Shown here piece after piece: positions 49,383-58,147 of a stretch of DNA of 64,000 nt. The stretch comes from Nocardia brasiliensis IFM 10847. GTDB taxonomy: Bacteria > Actinomycetota > Actinomycetes > Mycobacteriales > Mycobacteriaceae. Both the position numbers and the translations under genes were made by a program. The notes under the pieces are model-generated. The model saw nothing but the letters and a program-made list of their open reading frames with translations. It made no database searches and had not been told where the DNA came from. How positions within the stretch are numbered: position 1 is the stretch's first letter; the number at the start of each line of letters is the position of its first letter. The stretch is from positions 1 to 64,000 of the forward strand of contig NZ_BAUA01000223.1 in the NCBI RefSeq assembly GCF_000710915.1, written 5' to 3'.

Positions 49383-50603
49383 ATGTGCACCATGATCGGT
49401 TCCAAACGGGTTCGGCTTCAGCCGGTGGCCGAGGGTGCGTCGGTGACGCAGCTCGAGCTGTTCTTCGACCTGGTGCTCGTGTTCGCGTTCACCATGGTCA
49501 CCGACCTGGCGGCGGAGGAGACCAGCGCGAAGAACCTGCTGCGCGCCTTTCTCGTGCTCGCCCTGATGTGGTGGCTGTGGATTGCCTACTCGTGGCTGGG
49601 CAACGTGATCCGCGCCGACGAAGGCTTCGCCAGGGTCGCGATGTTCACCGCGATGGGCGGCGCGTTCCTCGCCGCGCTCACCATTCCCGAGGCGTTCCAC
49701 GATATGGCGGGCGGCTGGTACGGCCCGCTGGTCTTCGCCATCGCGTATCTGGTCGTGCGTCTGGTGCACGTGTTCATGTTCTGGCTGGCCAGCGCGCAGG
49801 ACGCGCAATTGCGCAACCAGGTGCTGCGCTGGTCGCTCGGTTCGATCACGATCGGCACCACGCTGCTGGTGATCGCCGCGATGACCGAGGGCAAGGTACA
49901 GATCGCCCTGTGGATCGCCGCGATCGCGGGCGACTACCTGTGGACCCTGCTCGCGGGCACCGACTGGCGACTGAACTCGGCGAGCCATTTCGCCGAGCGC
50001 TACGGGCTGATCATCATCGTGGCGCTCGGCGAATCGATCGTCTCGATCGGCATCGGCGTGGCCGGGCTGCCGATCTCGTGGCCGATCGCGGTGGGCGCCC
50101 TGCTCGGCCTGGCCATCTCCGGGCTGCTGTGGTGGACCTATTTCGATGTCGCCGCGCTGTCGATCGAACACGAGCTCAAACATGCCGACGGCGCACGGCA
50201 GATCAAGATCGCGCGGGGCGCGTACACCTTCTGGCATTTCCCGATGATCGTCGGAATCATCGGGCTCTCACTGGGTTTGAAGAAGGTGCTCTACTACGTC
50301 GGGGACGCCTCACATCACACGCTGAGCGACGCGCTCTACGGCATCCCGCTGTTCGCGTTGTACGGCGGTGTGGTGCTGTATCTGATCGCGTTGATCGGGG
50401 CGAAACACTATGCGACAGGGGCGATCAGCGTGCCCCGGGTGGTCACCGTCGTGCTGTTGCTCGCGCTGATCCCGCTCGCCGCGGCGCTGCCCGCACTGAT
50501 CTCACTGAGCATCCTCTGCGCAGTGCTCGCGGTGCTAACCCTGTTCGAAACCGTACGATTCGCCCAGCCCCGCGACCAGATCAGGCACGGCGCACCTGAG
50601 TGA
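49383..50603 (+). CDS. LtrA-family (low temperature requirement A) membrane protein
   Basis: Multi-pass membrane protein of 406 aa of the LtrA family, with about ten to twelve helices. The family start VTQLELFFDLVLVFAFTMVT is clear, as is ERYGLIIIVALGESIVSIGIGV in the middle. The function is unknown; the name comes from a Listeria cold-growth mutant. Either ATG, at 49383 or 49392, could be used. Its last 23 bases overlap the end of the convergent gene. Confidence 0.9.
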   Translation: MCTMIGSKRVRLQPVAEGASVTQLELFFDLVLVFAFTMVTDLAAEETSAKNLLRAFLVLALMWWLWIAYSWLGNVIRADEGFARVAMFTAMGGAFLAALTIPEAFHDMAGGWYGPLVFAIAYLVVRLVHVFMFWLASAQDAQLRNQVLRWSLGSITIGTTLLVIAAMTEGKVQIALWIAAIAGDYLWTLLAGTDWRLNSASHFAERYGLIIIVALGESIVSIGIGVAGLPISWPIAVGALLGLAISGLLWWTYFDVAALSIEHELKHADGARQIKIARGAYTFWHFPMIVGIIGLSLGLKKVLYYVGDASHHTLSDALYGIPLFALYGGVVLYLIALIGAKHYATGAISVPRVVTVVLLLALIPLAAALPALISLSILCAVLAVLTLFETVRFAQPRDQIRHGAPE

Positions 50604-51444
50604 GCTTGTGCGCGACCCCGTGTTCGGCCGCCGTCGGCCCGTACGCCGACGGCGCCACCCGGACCCCGTCGCGCACCGCGTCCCGGATCTGATCGATGTT
50701 CTCCCGCAACATATCCGAGACGAGCTCGTCGGTACGCGGATCGGCGAGCACCTGGAAGACGATGCGGAACGTGGTGTCGGCGATCAACCGGATGATCTCG
50801 TCGTGGAACGGGATGTAGCGCACCCGGCCGGCCTGCGGGTCCTTCTTGATCAGCTCGAGGATCATCTCGTCCATCTCGGCCCGGTTCTCCTCCAGCGCCG
50901 CCGCGATGTTGCGGGTGTAGTGGCCGGTGCGCAGCACGTGCGCCACCTCGTCCATCACCGCGATCGTCATCGGACGCTTGATCACGTCCACGATGGTCGT
51001 CACGAACCGGTTGACCACCGCGGCGGTGATCCGGTCGCCGAAGATCCGGTCGGCGACGCGGCCGAGCCGGACCAGGATCACCACGATCCGCAGCAGCCGG
51101 AAGCCGCGGAAGAACGGGCTGGTCACCGGGATCATGCCGAGGACCTCGTACCAGTAGACGAACGGGAACGTCCACGGCCAGCCCGCCCGGCGCCAGCGCC
51201 ACAGGAACTCGACCGCGAAGATTCCGCAGATCGACCAGTCGACGAGCACGATCACCCGATGCGTCTGCGCGGCGACCGGGAAGAAGGTGATCCAGACGAC
51301 CAGCACCACCGAGACGATCGCCAGCGCGAGCATCACGAAATCGGTCCACAGCGCGGGCGGCTTGCGCGGGTAATCGCCCTCCGGAAGCTCCTCGCCGACC
51401 GGAGTGGGACTGACATAGGCCACGACGCGGATCCCTTTCGACAC
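50581..51444 (-). CDS. Voltage-sensor-like membrane protein without a pore
   Basis: Protein of 287 aa with four membrane helices in the N-terminal half (about residues 32-55, 66-86, 92-112, 115-135). The fourth, in RGFRLLRIVVILVRLGRVADR, has arginines at three-residue spacing like an S4 voltage sensor, and helix 2 holds acidic D and E in VDWSICGIFAVEFLWRWRR. No pore helix or selectivity filter follows; instead there is a ~150-residue soluble, charged helical domain. Resemblance to ion-transport S1-S4 modules is by pattern. GTG start. It converges with ltrA. Confidence 0.7.
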   Translation of the reverse strand: MSKGIRVVAYVSPTPVGEELPEGDYPRKPPALWTDFVMLALAIVSVVLVVWITFFPVAAQTHRVIVLVDWSICGIFAVEFLWRWRRAGWPWTFPFVYWYEVLGMIPVTSPFFRGFRLLRIVVILVRLGRVADRIFGDRITAAVVNRFVTTIVDVIKRPMTIAVMDEVAHVLRTGHYTRNIAAALEENRAEMDEMILELIKKDPQAGRVRYIPFHDEIIRLIADTTFRIVFQVLADPRTDELVSDMLRENIDQIRDAVRDGVRVAPSAYGPTAAEHGVAHKLTQVRRA

Positions 51445-51504
51445 TGAATGGTCAGGCCGAGGGTAGTACGCGGTCCGCGCGACGGCACGGACCGCGCGAG
51501 GGCG

Positions 51505-53133
51505 CTACTTCCCCTGGCGGATGATCGCCTCGATATTGCGTTCGGCGAGCGCGGCGATGGTGAGCGACGGGTTCACCGTGCCGGTGCTGCCCGGGATCGC
51601 GGCGCCGTCCATCACGTACAGACCGGGATGGCCGTGCACCCGGCCGTAGCCGTCGGTGGCCCGGCCGAGCACCGCGCCGCCCAGCGGATGCGCGGTGAAC
51701 AGGGCGTTGGCGTCGTAGCCCAGCGCACCGTATTCCAGGACGGCGTCGGCCCTTTCGGCGATCCGGTGATCGACCGCGCGGGCGGCCGCGACCATGTCCG
51801 CGCGGTTCTCGGCGGGCCAGCTCAAGCCGACCCGGTTCGCCGCGCGGTCGTAACCGAACCGCGCGCGCGTCCCGTCGAGCACCATGCCCAGCGAGGCCAG
51901 CGCGCCCGTCTCGAACGGGATACCGGGGATGTACCAGCTCTCCAGGGTGAGTGGCGCACCCGATTCGTCGAAGATCCGGCTCGCGCTCGGCACGCCCTGT
52001 CCGAGTCCGGCCAGCGCGCTCGCGCCGCGGCCGAGCACCACGTCACCGTTGGTGCCCCAGCCGTCGCCGATGTGCTCGTTGAGGTTGGGCAGGGTGCCGG
52101 TGGCCTGCGCGCGGACCAGCAGTTCCGAGGTGCCGACCGAACCGGCGCCGAGGAACAGCTGATCGCAGGTGAGGGTGCGGGTGCCGAGCACCTCGCCGGT
52201 CGGCGCGAGCTTCGTCACGATCAGCGAGTACCGGCCGCCCGGCTCCTGGGCGATCGACTCCACCTGATGGCCGGGGAAGATCGCGGATCGGCCGGTGCCC
52301 TGGGCGTAGCGCAGATAATTCTGGTTCAGGTCGAACTTCGCGCCGTTGGAGTTGCCCAGGTTGCTGCGCGCCGCGGTGCCCGACGGACGGGAGCCGCCGC
52401 CGAGTTCGGCGCGCAGGATTTCCCAGTTGAAGATCGAGTCGTTGGGCAGCGGCTGGTAGCCGGCCTTGCGCACCTGATCGTCCCAGGCCCGAGAGTGCGT
52501 GAACGGCGTCGAACCGTAGATGTCCTGCGGCATCGTGTTCAGCCGCAACATCTCTCGCACCCGGGGGTAGTAGACGCGATCCAGCTCGCCGTAGTCGACG
52601 GTGCCGCCGAAGACGTGGTCGAAGAAACGGCGCTCCGGGGCGACCATCGCGCCGGTGAAGATCACCGAGCCGCCGCCGACCGCCGCCGCCCGCCAGACAT
52701 CGATGCCGGGGTAGCTGGTGCAGTCGAGCACGCCGCCGAAGCTCGCGAAATGCACCGGCACCTTGGACACGCCGGTGAAGCTGGTGCGATGCCAGAAGCC
52801 ACGGCCGTCGGGCAGGTCGTCGCCGGTGAAGATCTCGCGCCAGGGATCATTGGGCCAGCGCGAGCCGCGTTCGAGCACCGTGTTGGCGATACCGGCCTCG
52901 GCCAGCCGCAACGCGGTGACCGCGGCGCCGAAGCCGGAGCCGATCACGATCGCGGGCGAATGCTCGGGCGGATCGGGCAGCGGGGCGAAGATTTCCGGCA
53001 CCCAGGCCTGGAACAGCAGATTCCAGACGGGATCCGCGGACCCCACGCCGGCCGTCAGCGACGACGCCGAACCCGCGGCAGCGCCCAGCAGGGCGGCTGC
53101 ACCCGCAGCTTTGAAGAAGGCGCGTCTACGCAC
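51505..53133 (-). CDS. Secreted cholesterol oxidase (GMC type, Tat exported)
   Basis: FAD enzyme (542 aa) that oxidises cholesterol to cholest-4-en-3-one outside the cell. The signal peptide is of Tat type (VRRRAFFKAAGAAALLG). The FAD motif is VIGSGFGAAVTALRL. Catalytic residues known from Streptomyces ChoA have counterparts: Glu in LESWYIP, His in AHPLGGAVLG and Asn in TVNPSLTI. GSVGTSELLVRA is also shared. The GTG is preferred because GGGAGG lies seven bases upstream; ATG at 53157 would add eight residues. No steroid catabolism genes are adjacent. Confidence 0.9.
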   Translation of the reverse strand: MRRRAFFKAAGAAALLGAAAGSASSLTAGVGSADPVWNLLFQAWVPEIFAPLPDPPEHSPAIVIGSGFGAAVTALRLAEAGIANTVLERGSRWPNDPWREIFTGDDLPDGRGFWHRTSFTGVSKVPVHFASFGGVLDCTSYPGIDVWRAAAVGGGSVIFTGAMVAPERRFFDHVFGGTVDYGELDRVYYPRVREMLRLNTMPQDIYGSTPFTHSRAWDDQVRKAGYQPLPNDSIFNWEILRAELGGGSRPSGTAARSNLGNSNGAKFDLNQNYLRYAQGTGRSAIFPGHQVESIAQEPGGRYSLIVTKLAPTGEVLGTRTLTCDQLFLGAGSVGTSELLVRAQATGTLPNLNEHIGDGWGTNGDVVLGRGASALAGLGQGVPSASRIFDESGAPLTLESWYIPGIPFETGALASLGMVLDGTRARFGYDRAANRVGLSWPAENRADMVAAARAVDHRIAERADAVLEYGALGYDANALFTAHPLGGAVLGRATDGYGRVHGHPGLYVMDGAAIPGSTGTVNPSLTIAALAERNIEAIIRQGK

Positions 53134-53342
53134 CCAGCCACCTCCCTCATCACGCATGGCCGAGCGCAGATTACCGGTATTCCCGTGCGCTGAACAGTCG
53201 TTCACGGGCCGTCACCGGTTGTCCGCCTGCTATTGCCCTGGCGGACTTCCGCATTCGGGCGCGCGCAGCGGGCAACGGCCAGGTGACGCCTGGGCAACGA
53301 GCCGGGTCGACCCCGGTTGACGGCACGGTCGCCGAGCCGGAT

Positions 53343-54968
53343 TCACCGCGCGAACGGCGCCTCGTCCGGCTCGCAGGTCGCGCCCGGCGCCGGGAGTTGC
53401 TGATCGATGAGGTAGCGCTCCTGCAGCCGCCGGGTGCAGTCGGTGGTGGTGTCATGGCCATAGCCGTCGTCGATGACCACCAGGCGCGCGTTCACCAAGG
53501 CCTGCTGCGCGGTGCGGGCCGCGGACAGCGGCGTCACCGGGTCGTATCGGTTGCTGAACAGCAGCGCGGGCACGTCCGAGCGCATGATCCAGGGACCCGC
53601 GTACCGCTGCGGGTAGCCGCCCTCGGGAGCCGGCCACGCGGCGCACGGCTGGCGGATGGCCAGCCAGAACGCGCCGTAGATCGGACTCTGCGCACTCAAA
53701 TCCCTTGCCAGCGCGGCCCATTGCGCGGGGTCACGCGGAAAAGTGTTGTCCGCGCAGGAGATCGCGGTGAACGAGTCCAGGAACCCGGCCGGCAGCGCGC
53801 TCGCGCCCAGCACGGTGCGCACCACGTCGGGGTTGCCCTCCGCACCGCGCTCCACCTCGGTGAGCAGCTGCGCCAGTGCGGGCCAACCCTTTTCGGAGTC
53901 GTACAGCAGCAGCGCGTGCGGGGCGATGACCTCGTGATAGGTGACCGAACGAGCCCGGTCCCCGGTGCCGACCACAATCGGCCCCTGCCGCAATCGGTCC
54001 AGCAGCGCGTTGTCCCTGGCGCGCAGATCCTCACCGCCGGTCGGCTTCTGCTCGGTGCGGATCTGGCCGACCGGATCGGCGGTGGTCTGCTTACCGGCGC
54101 TCGCGAAGGCACAGCGCGGCTGACCCGCCTGCGCGCACAGCCGGAAGAACTCCGCGAGCACCTCCTCGGTGCCCGCCGCGGAGTTCGCGACCTCGGTGCG
54201 GGTATCGGAGGTGTAGGCGTCCGGGTCGATCATCGAGCCGAGGCTCAGCGCCCGCACCCGGTCGCCGAAGAGCGCGCCGTACACCTCGCCGAGATAGCTT
54301 GCGTACGAACCGCCTTCGAAGGTGAGCTGGCGGTCGCCGACCGCGCGGCGCAGCAGGTCGAGGTCGCGGGCGGCGTCGACCGTGGTCAGGTGCGGCAGCA
54401 AGGCGGCGCTGTGCGCGGCACAGCCCGCGGCCAGGTCGCGGCTGGCCCGCGCCTGCTGCGCCTCCTGCTCGGCGGTCACCGGCGGCAGCCATGCGGCAGC
54501 CCAGAAACGCTGCTGCTCTTCAGGATTCGCAAAGCAGCGAACCGGCGCGCTGCGGCCGGTACCGCGCTGATCGAAGGTCACCACGTCGAAGCGGCGCGCG
54601 ATCTCGCCGGGGAACATCTCGCCTCGTGCCGCCCACTGCAGGCCCGAACCGCCCGGCCCGCCCGCGGCGGTGAACAGGGTGCCGATCCGGCGGGACTGAT
54701 CCGTCGCGGGCTGACGCACGACCGCGAGCTCGATCGTCTCCCCCTGCGGCTGCGCGTAGTCCAGCGGGACGGTCGCGCTCGCGCATTGCAGCTTGCTCAA
54801 CGCCTGGTCCTGGCACGACGCCCAGTCCAGCCGCGGGGTCGCGGCGGCGTCGGCCTGCCCGGCCAGGTCGGCCACGGCCTGTTCGTGCTCGTCCGGGGTG
54901 CCGCAGCCGCTCAGCGGCGCCACCAGCAGGGCGAGCGCAGCGACAACGACGATCCTCCACCCACGCAT
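53343..54968 (-). CDS. Lipoprotein alpha/beta hydrolase, tripeptidyl-aminopeptidase type
   Basis: Exported lipoprotein of 541 aa. The signal ends VAPLSGC, with lipid cysteine at about residue 22. The alpha/beta-hydrolase domain has the oxyanion motif GGPGGSG, FDQRGTGRS and the nucleophile in FEGGSYASYL. The acid lies in NRYDPVTP and the histidine in GYGHDTTT within the TAP C-terminal domain. Relatives include Streptomyces secreted tripeptidyl aminopeptidases and the mycobacterial CaeA/Rv2224c group, which act at the envelope. ATG chosen at the signal peptide; the longer frame lacks one. Confidence 0.9.
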   Translation of the reverse strand: MRGWRIVVVAALALLVAPLSGCGTPDEHEQAVADLAGQADAAATPRLDWASCQDQALSKLQCASATVPLDYAQPQGETIELAVVRQPATDQSRRIGTLFTAAGGPGGSGLQWAARGEMFPGEIARRFDVVTFDQRGTGRSAPVRCFANPEEQQRFWAAAWLPPVTAEQEAQQARASRDLAAGCAAHSAALLPHLTTVDAARDLDLLRRAVGDRQLTFEGGSYASYLGEVYGALFGDRVRALSLGSMIDPDAYTSDTRTEVANSAAGTEEVLAEFFRLCAQAGQPRCAFASAGKQTTADPVGQIRTEQKPTGGEDLRARDNALLDRLRQGPIVVGTGDRARSVTYHEVIAPHALLLYDSEKGWPALAQLLTEVERGAEGNPDVVRTVLGASALPAGFLDSFTAISCADNTFPRDPAQWAALARDLSAQSPIYGAFWLAIRQPCAAWPAPEGGYPQRYAGPWIMRSDVPALLFSNRYDPVTPLSAARTAQQALVNARLVVIDDGYGHDTTTDCTRRLQERYLIDQQLPAPGATCEPDEAPFAR

Positions 54969-55049
54969 ATCGATTATCTTGTGCCGCGCGGACGCGGCCG
55001 TCGTCCCCCGCAGGGATGAATTGCACCCTGAGCCGGCACTGACCACCTC

Positions 55050-55817
55050 CTAGGACATCAACAGCCGGACCACCGCGATGGTGCCGACCACGACGATGAC
55101 CGCACGCAAGACGTTCGGCGGCATTCGCCTGCCCATCTTCGCACCGAGCTGACCCCCGATGATCGAGCCCAGCGCGATCAGCCCGACCGCCTGCCAGTTC
55201 ACGTCCGCGATCACGATGAAGATCAGCGCGGACACGCCGTTCACGATCAGCGCGAGCACGTTCTTGACGCCGTTGAGCCGCTGGATGTCCTCGTGCACGA
55301 GAACACCGAGCAAACCGAGCAGCAGCACACCTTGGGCAGCCCCGAAGTAGCCGCCGTAGATGCCGGTCGCGAACACCGCGACGAACAGCACCGGCCCGCC
55401 GTGCTTCGGCGCGGGCCCCGCCCCGTCCGCGCGCCGCGCCTTCACCCAGCGCGACAACCGGGGCTGCACGACCACAAGGACCAGCGCCAGGATGATCAGC
55501 ACCGGCACGATCGCCTTGAACGCGTTCGCGGGCAGCGTCAACAGCAGCACCGCGCCGGTGATGCCGCCGAGAAGCGAAGCGGTACCAAGGCGCACCAGGC
55601 GTTCGCGCTGTCCGGCCAGCTCACGACGGTAACCGTGGACACCGCTGACGGCCCCCGGGACCAGGCCGATGGTGTTGGAGACGTTCGCGGTCACCGGCGG
55701 CAAGCCGAAGGCGAGCAGCGCCGGAAAGGTGATCAAGGTGCCCGACCCGACGATCGTGTTGATCCCGCCCGCCGCGATGCCCGCGCCGAAGATGGCGAGC
55801 TGTTCGAGCCATGTCAT
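55050..55817 (-). CDS. TauE/SafE-family sulfite/anion exporter
   Basis: Membrane protein of 255 aa with about eight helices arranged as two repeats, each starting with the TauE/SafE glycine-rich pattern (AAGGINTIVGSGTLITFPALLAFGLPPVTANVSNTIGL in pieces; ATGIYGGYFGAAQGVLLLGLLG). Members move sulfite or sulfonates. No sulfur-metabolism genes flank it, so the substrate is open. The lipoprotein hydrolase gene follows on the same strand 81 bases later. Confidence 0.9.
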   Translation of the reverse strand: MTWLEQLAIFGAGIAAGGINTIVGSGTLITFPALLAFGLPPVTANVSNTIGLVPGAVSGVHGYRRELAGQRERLVRLGTASLLGGITGAVLLLTLPANAFKAIVPVLIILALVLVVVQPRLSRWVKARRADGAGPAPKHGGPVLFVAVFATGIYGGYFGAAQGVLLLGLLGVLVHEDIQRLNGVKNVLALIVNGVSALIFIVIADVNWQAVGLIALGSIIGGQLGAKMGRRMPPNVLRAVIVVVGTIAVVRLLMS

Positions 55818-55913
55818 AGGAGAATCCGTTCCTTGCTTCTTTGCCGAACGCTAGCGCCGACGTCGGATGACCCGACGACGGGACCGGGCTTCCGCCCGTG
55901 TATTGCCACCCGG

Positions 55914-55919
55914 TAAACT
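55914..55919 (+). promoter_or_regulatory. -10 element of the leuA leader
   Basis: TAAACT lies 10 bases before the leader ATG, and TTCCGC 17 bases further up is a weak -35. The transcript would begin at or just before the leader start codon. Confidence 0.45.
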
Positions 55920-55929
55920 CGCCGACATC

Positions 55930-55971
55930 ATGCAGCGGGCACTTCTTCTCGGCCGCCGCGACGGGTTCTGA
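55930..55971 (+). CDS. leuA leader peptide (MQRALLLGRRDGF)
   Basis: Thirteen-codon ORF with three consecutive leucine codons (CTT CTT CTC at 55942-55950), upstream of leuA and overlapping the left arm of a terminator hairpin. Leucine codons of the CTT type are rare in this genome, which would heighten sensitivity to charged tRNA-Leu. No Shine-Dalgarno sequence is seen; it is probably translated from the mRNA's 5' end. Confidence 0.75.
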   Translation: MQRALLLGRRDGF

Positions 55972-55998
55972 TTGGACCGGCTCCCGTCGCGGGGTTTT
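55956..55998 (+). terminator. leuA attenuator terminator
   Basis: Perfect 10-bp stem CCGCGACGGG (55956-55965) with CCCGTCGCGG (55983-55992), followed by GGTTTT. The left arm lies in the last codons of the leader peptide, so a ribosome stalled at the leucine codons would block the hairpin. Confidence 0.8.
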
Positions 55999-56056
55999 GC
56001 CGCGCCGGTCGACCCAAACCTTTGGGAAACACCACACCCCCTCGGAGAAAATCGCC

Positions 56057-57850
56057 ATGTCCCCCGCTGACGCCTTCGTATCCGGCTCCCGCACCATCAC
56101 CCCGCCGTCCAAGCCCGCGCCGGCCGACCAGCCCGGCTGGAACGCGCAGAAGAACTCGTCGATGCCGACCTTCCGGTACCGTCCGTTCGCCGAGGAGGTC
56201 GAGCCCGTCTCGGTGCCCGACCGCACCTGGCCGGACAAGATCATCGACGTCGCGCCCGGCTGGTGCGCGGTCGACCTGCGCGACGGCAACCAGGCCCTGA
56301 TCGACCCGATGAGCCCGGCCCGCAAGCGCCGCATGTTCGACCTGCTGGTGCGGATGGGCTACAAGGAGATCGAGGTCGGCTTCCCCTCGGCCAGCCAGAC
56401 CGATTTCGATTTCGTCCGCGAGATCATCGAGGACGGCGCGATCCCGGACGACGTCACCATCCAGGTGCTGACCCAGTGTCGCGCCGAGCTGATCGAGCGC
56501 ACCTTCGAGGCCTGCTCGGGCGCGCAGAACGTGATCGTCCATTTCTACAACTCCACCTCGATCCTGCAGCGCAAGGTGGTCTTCCGGGCCGACCGCGCGG
56601 CGGTCAAGAAGATCGCGACGGACGCGGCGACGCTGTGCCTGCAGATCGAAAAGCAGTACCCCGACACCAACTGGCGCTACCAGTACAGCCCGGAGTCCTA
56701 CACCGGCACCGAGCTGGAGTACGCCAAGGAGGTGTGCGACGCGGTCTCCGAGATCATCGCGCCCACCCCGGCCAAGCCGCTGATCATCAACCTGCCCGCG
56801 ACCGTCGAGATGGCGACGCCGAACGTCTACGCCGATTCGATCGAATGGATGAGCCGCAACCTGGCCCGCCGCGATTCGATCGTGCTGTCGCTGCACCCGC
56901 ACAACGACCGCGGCACCGCGGTGGCCGCCGCCGAGCTGGGCTACCAGGCCGGCGCGGACCGGATCGAGGGTTGCCTGTTCGGCAACGGTGAGCGCACCGG
57001 CAACGTCTGCCTGGTCACCCTGGGGATGAATCTGTTCTCCCGCGGCGTCGATCCGCAGATCAACTTCTCCGATATCGACGAGATCCGTCGCACCGTCGAG
57101 TACTGCAACCAGCTGCCGGTCGCCGAACGGCACCCCTACGGCGGCGACCTGGTCTACACCGCGTTCTCCGGTAGCCATCAGGACGCCATCAACAAGGGCC
57201 TGGACGCGATGAAGGTCGCGGCCGACGACGCGGACGCCGATGTGGACGACATCATCTGGGCGGTGCCGTACCTGCCGATCGACCCGAAGGACGTCGGGCG
57301 CACCTACGAGGCCGTCATCCGGGTGAATTCGCAGTCCGGCAAGGGCGGCGTCGCCTACATCATGAAGACCGATCACGGTCTGGCGCTGCCGCGGCGACTG
57401 CAGATCGAGTTCTCCCAGGCGGTCCAGCGGATCACCGACGGCGAGGGCGGCGAGGTCACGCCGAAGGAGATGTGGGACGTCTTCGCCGGCGAGTACCTGA
57501 GCCCGATCCGGCCGCTGGAGCGGATCCGGCAGAAGGTCACCGCGTCCGAGACCGACGGCGGCACCGACACCATCGCCGTGGTGGTCAAGGTCGACGGCGT
57601 CGAGCAGGAGATCACCGGCACCGGCAACGGCCCGCTGGCCGCGTTCATCGACGCGATCGCGACCGTCGGCTTCGACGTCCGGGTGCTGGACTACTCCGAG
57701 CACGCGATGTCCGCGGGTGACGACGCGCAGGCCGCCGCCTACGTGGAGTGCGCGATCGGCGACAAGGTGGTGTGGGGCGTCGGCATCGCCACCTCGATCA
57801 CCACGGCATCGCTGCGCGCGGTGGTCTCCGCGGTGAACCGCGCGCACTGA
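56057..57850 (+). CDS. leuA: 2-Isopropylmalate synthase
   Basis: First committed enzyme of leucine biosynthesis (597 aa): condenses acetyl-CoA with 2-ketoisovalerate. An N-terminal extension typical of actinobacterial LeuA precedes the TIM barrel with the metal motif VDLRDGNQALIDPM. The substrate and metal motif LHPHNDRGTAVAAAELG contains the histidines. The C-terminal ~130 residues form the leucine-feedback regulatory domain. Start at the ATG after GGAG; the longer frame runs through the leader. Expression is predicted to respond to leucine through the leader peptide. No linked leuB, C or D in the window. Confidence 0.96.
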   Translation: MSPADAFVSGSRTITPPSKPAPADQPGWNAQKNSSMPTFRYRPFAEEVEPVSVPDRTWPDKIIDVAPGWCAVDLRDGNQALIDPMSPARKRRMFDLLVRMGYKEIEVGFPSASQTDFDFVREIIEDGAIPDDVTIQVLTQCRAELIERTFEACSGAQNVIVHFYNSTSILQRKVVFRADRAAVKKIATDAATLCLQIEKQYPDTNWRYQYSPESYTGTELEYAKEVCDAVSEIIAPTPAKPLIINLPATVEMATPNVYADSIEWMSRNLARRDSIVLSLHPHNDRGTAVAAAELGYQAGADRIEGCLFGNGERTGNVCLVTLGMNLFSRGVDPQINFSDIDEIRRTVEYCNQLPVAERHPYGGDLVYTAFSGSHQDAINKGLDAMKVAADDADADVDDIIWAVPYLPIDPKDVGRTYEAVIRVNSQSGKGGVAYIMKTDHGLALPRRLQIEFSQAVQRITDGEGGEVTPKEMWDVFAGEYLSPIRPLERIRQKVTASETDGGTDTIAVVVKVDGVEQEITGTGNGPLAAFIDAIATVGFDVRVLDYSEHAMSAGDDAQAAAYVECAIGDKVVWGVGIATSITTASLRAVVSAVNRAH

Positions 57851-57915
57851 TCCGCGACGCGAGCGGCGGTGTCCTGGGTCAACCGAGCACGCTGATCGCG
57901 CAGGTCGAGTACGGT

Positions 57916-57961
57916 GAGAGCCGGGCGCGACGGTCGTTGATCGACCGGGCGCCCGGCTCTC
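57916..57961 (+). terminator. Terminator of leuA
   Basis: Thirteen-bp perfect stem (57916-57928 with 57949-57961) with an inner CGGTCG/CGACCG stem, 65 bases after the stop. Confidence 0.75.
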
Positions 57962-58147
57962 GATCTTGCTGTCGGAGACCAGATATCGGCGGCGTGTCAT
58001 CCGGGCGCGTCCGCCGTCCATAGTGCGTTTGCAAGCGAAGTCCGGCGGCCGCACACGGCGACGCGAGCCCGCGAACCCCGTGCTAGCGTTGGTTTCGCAC
58101 TCAAGCGCCGAGCTCTCTGCTCGAAGTCCCGAGCAGATGGGGGAACT

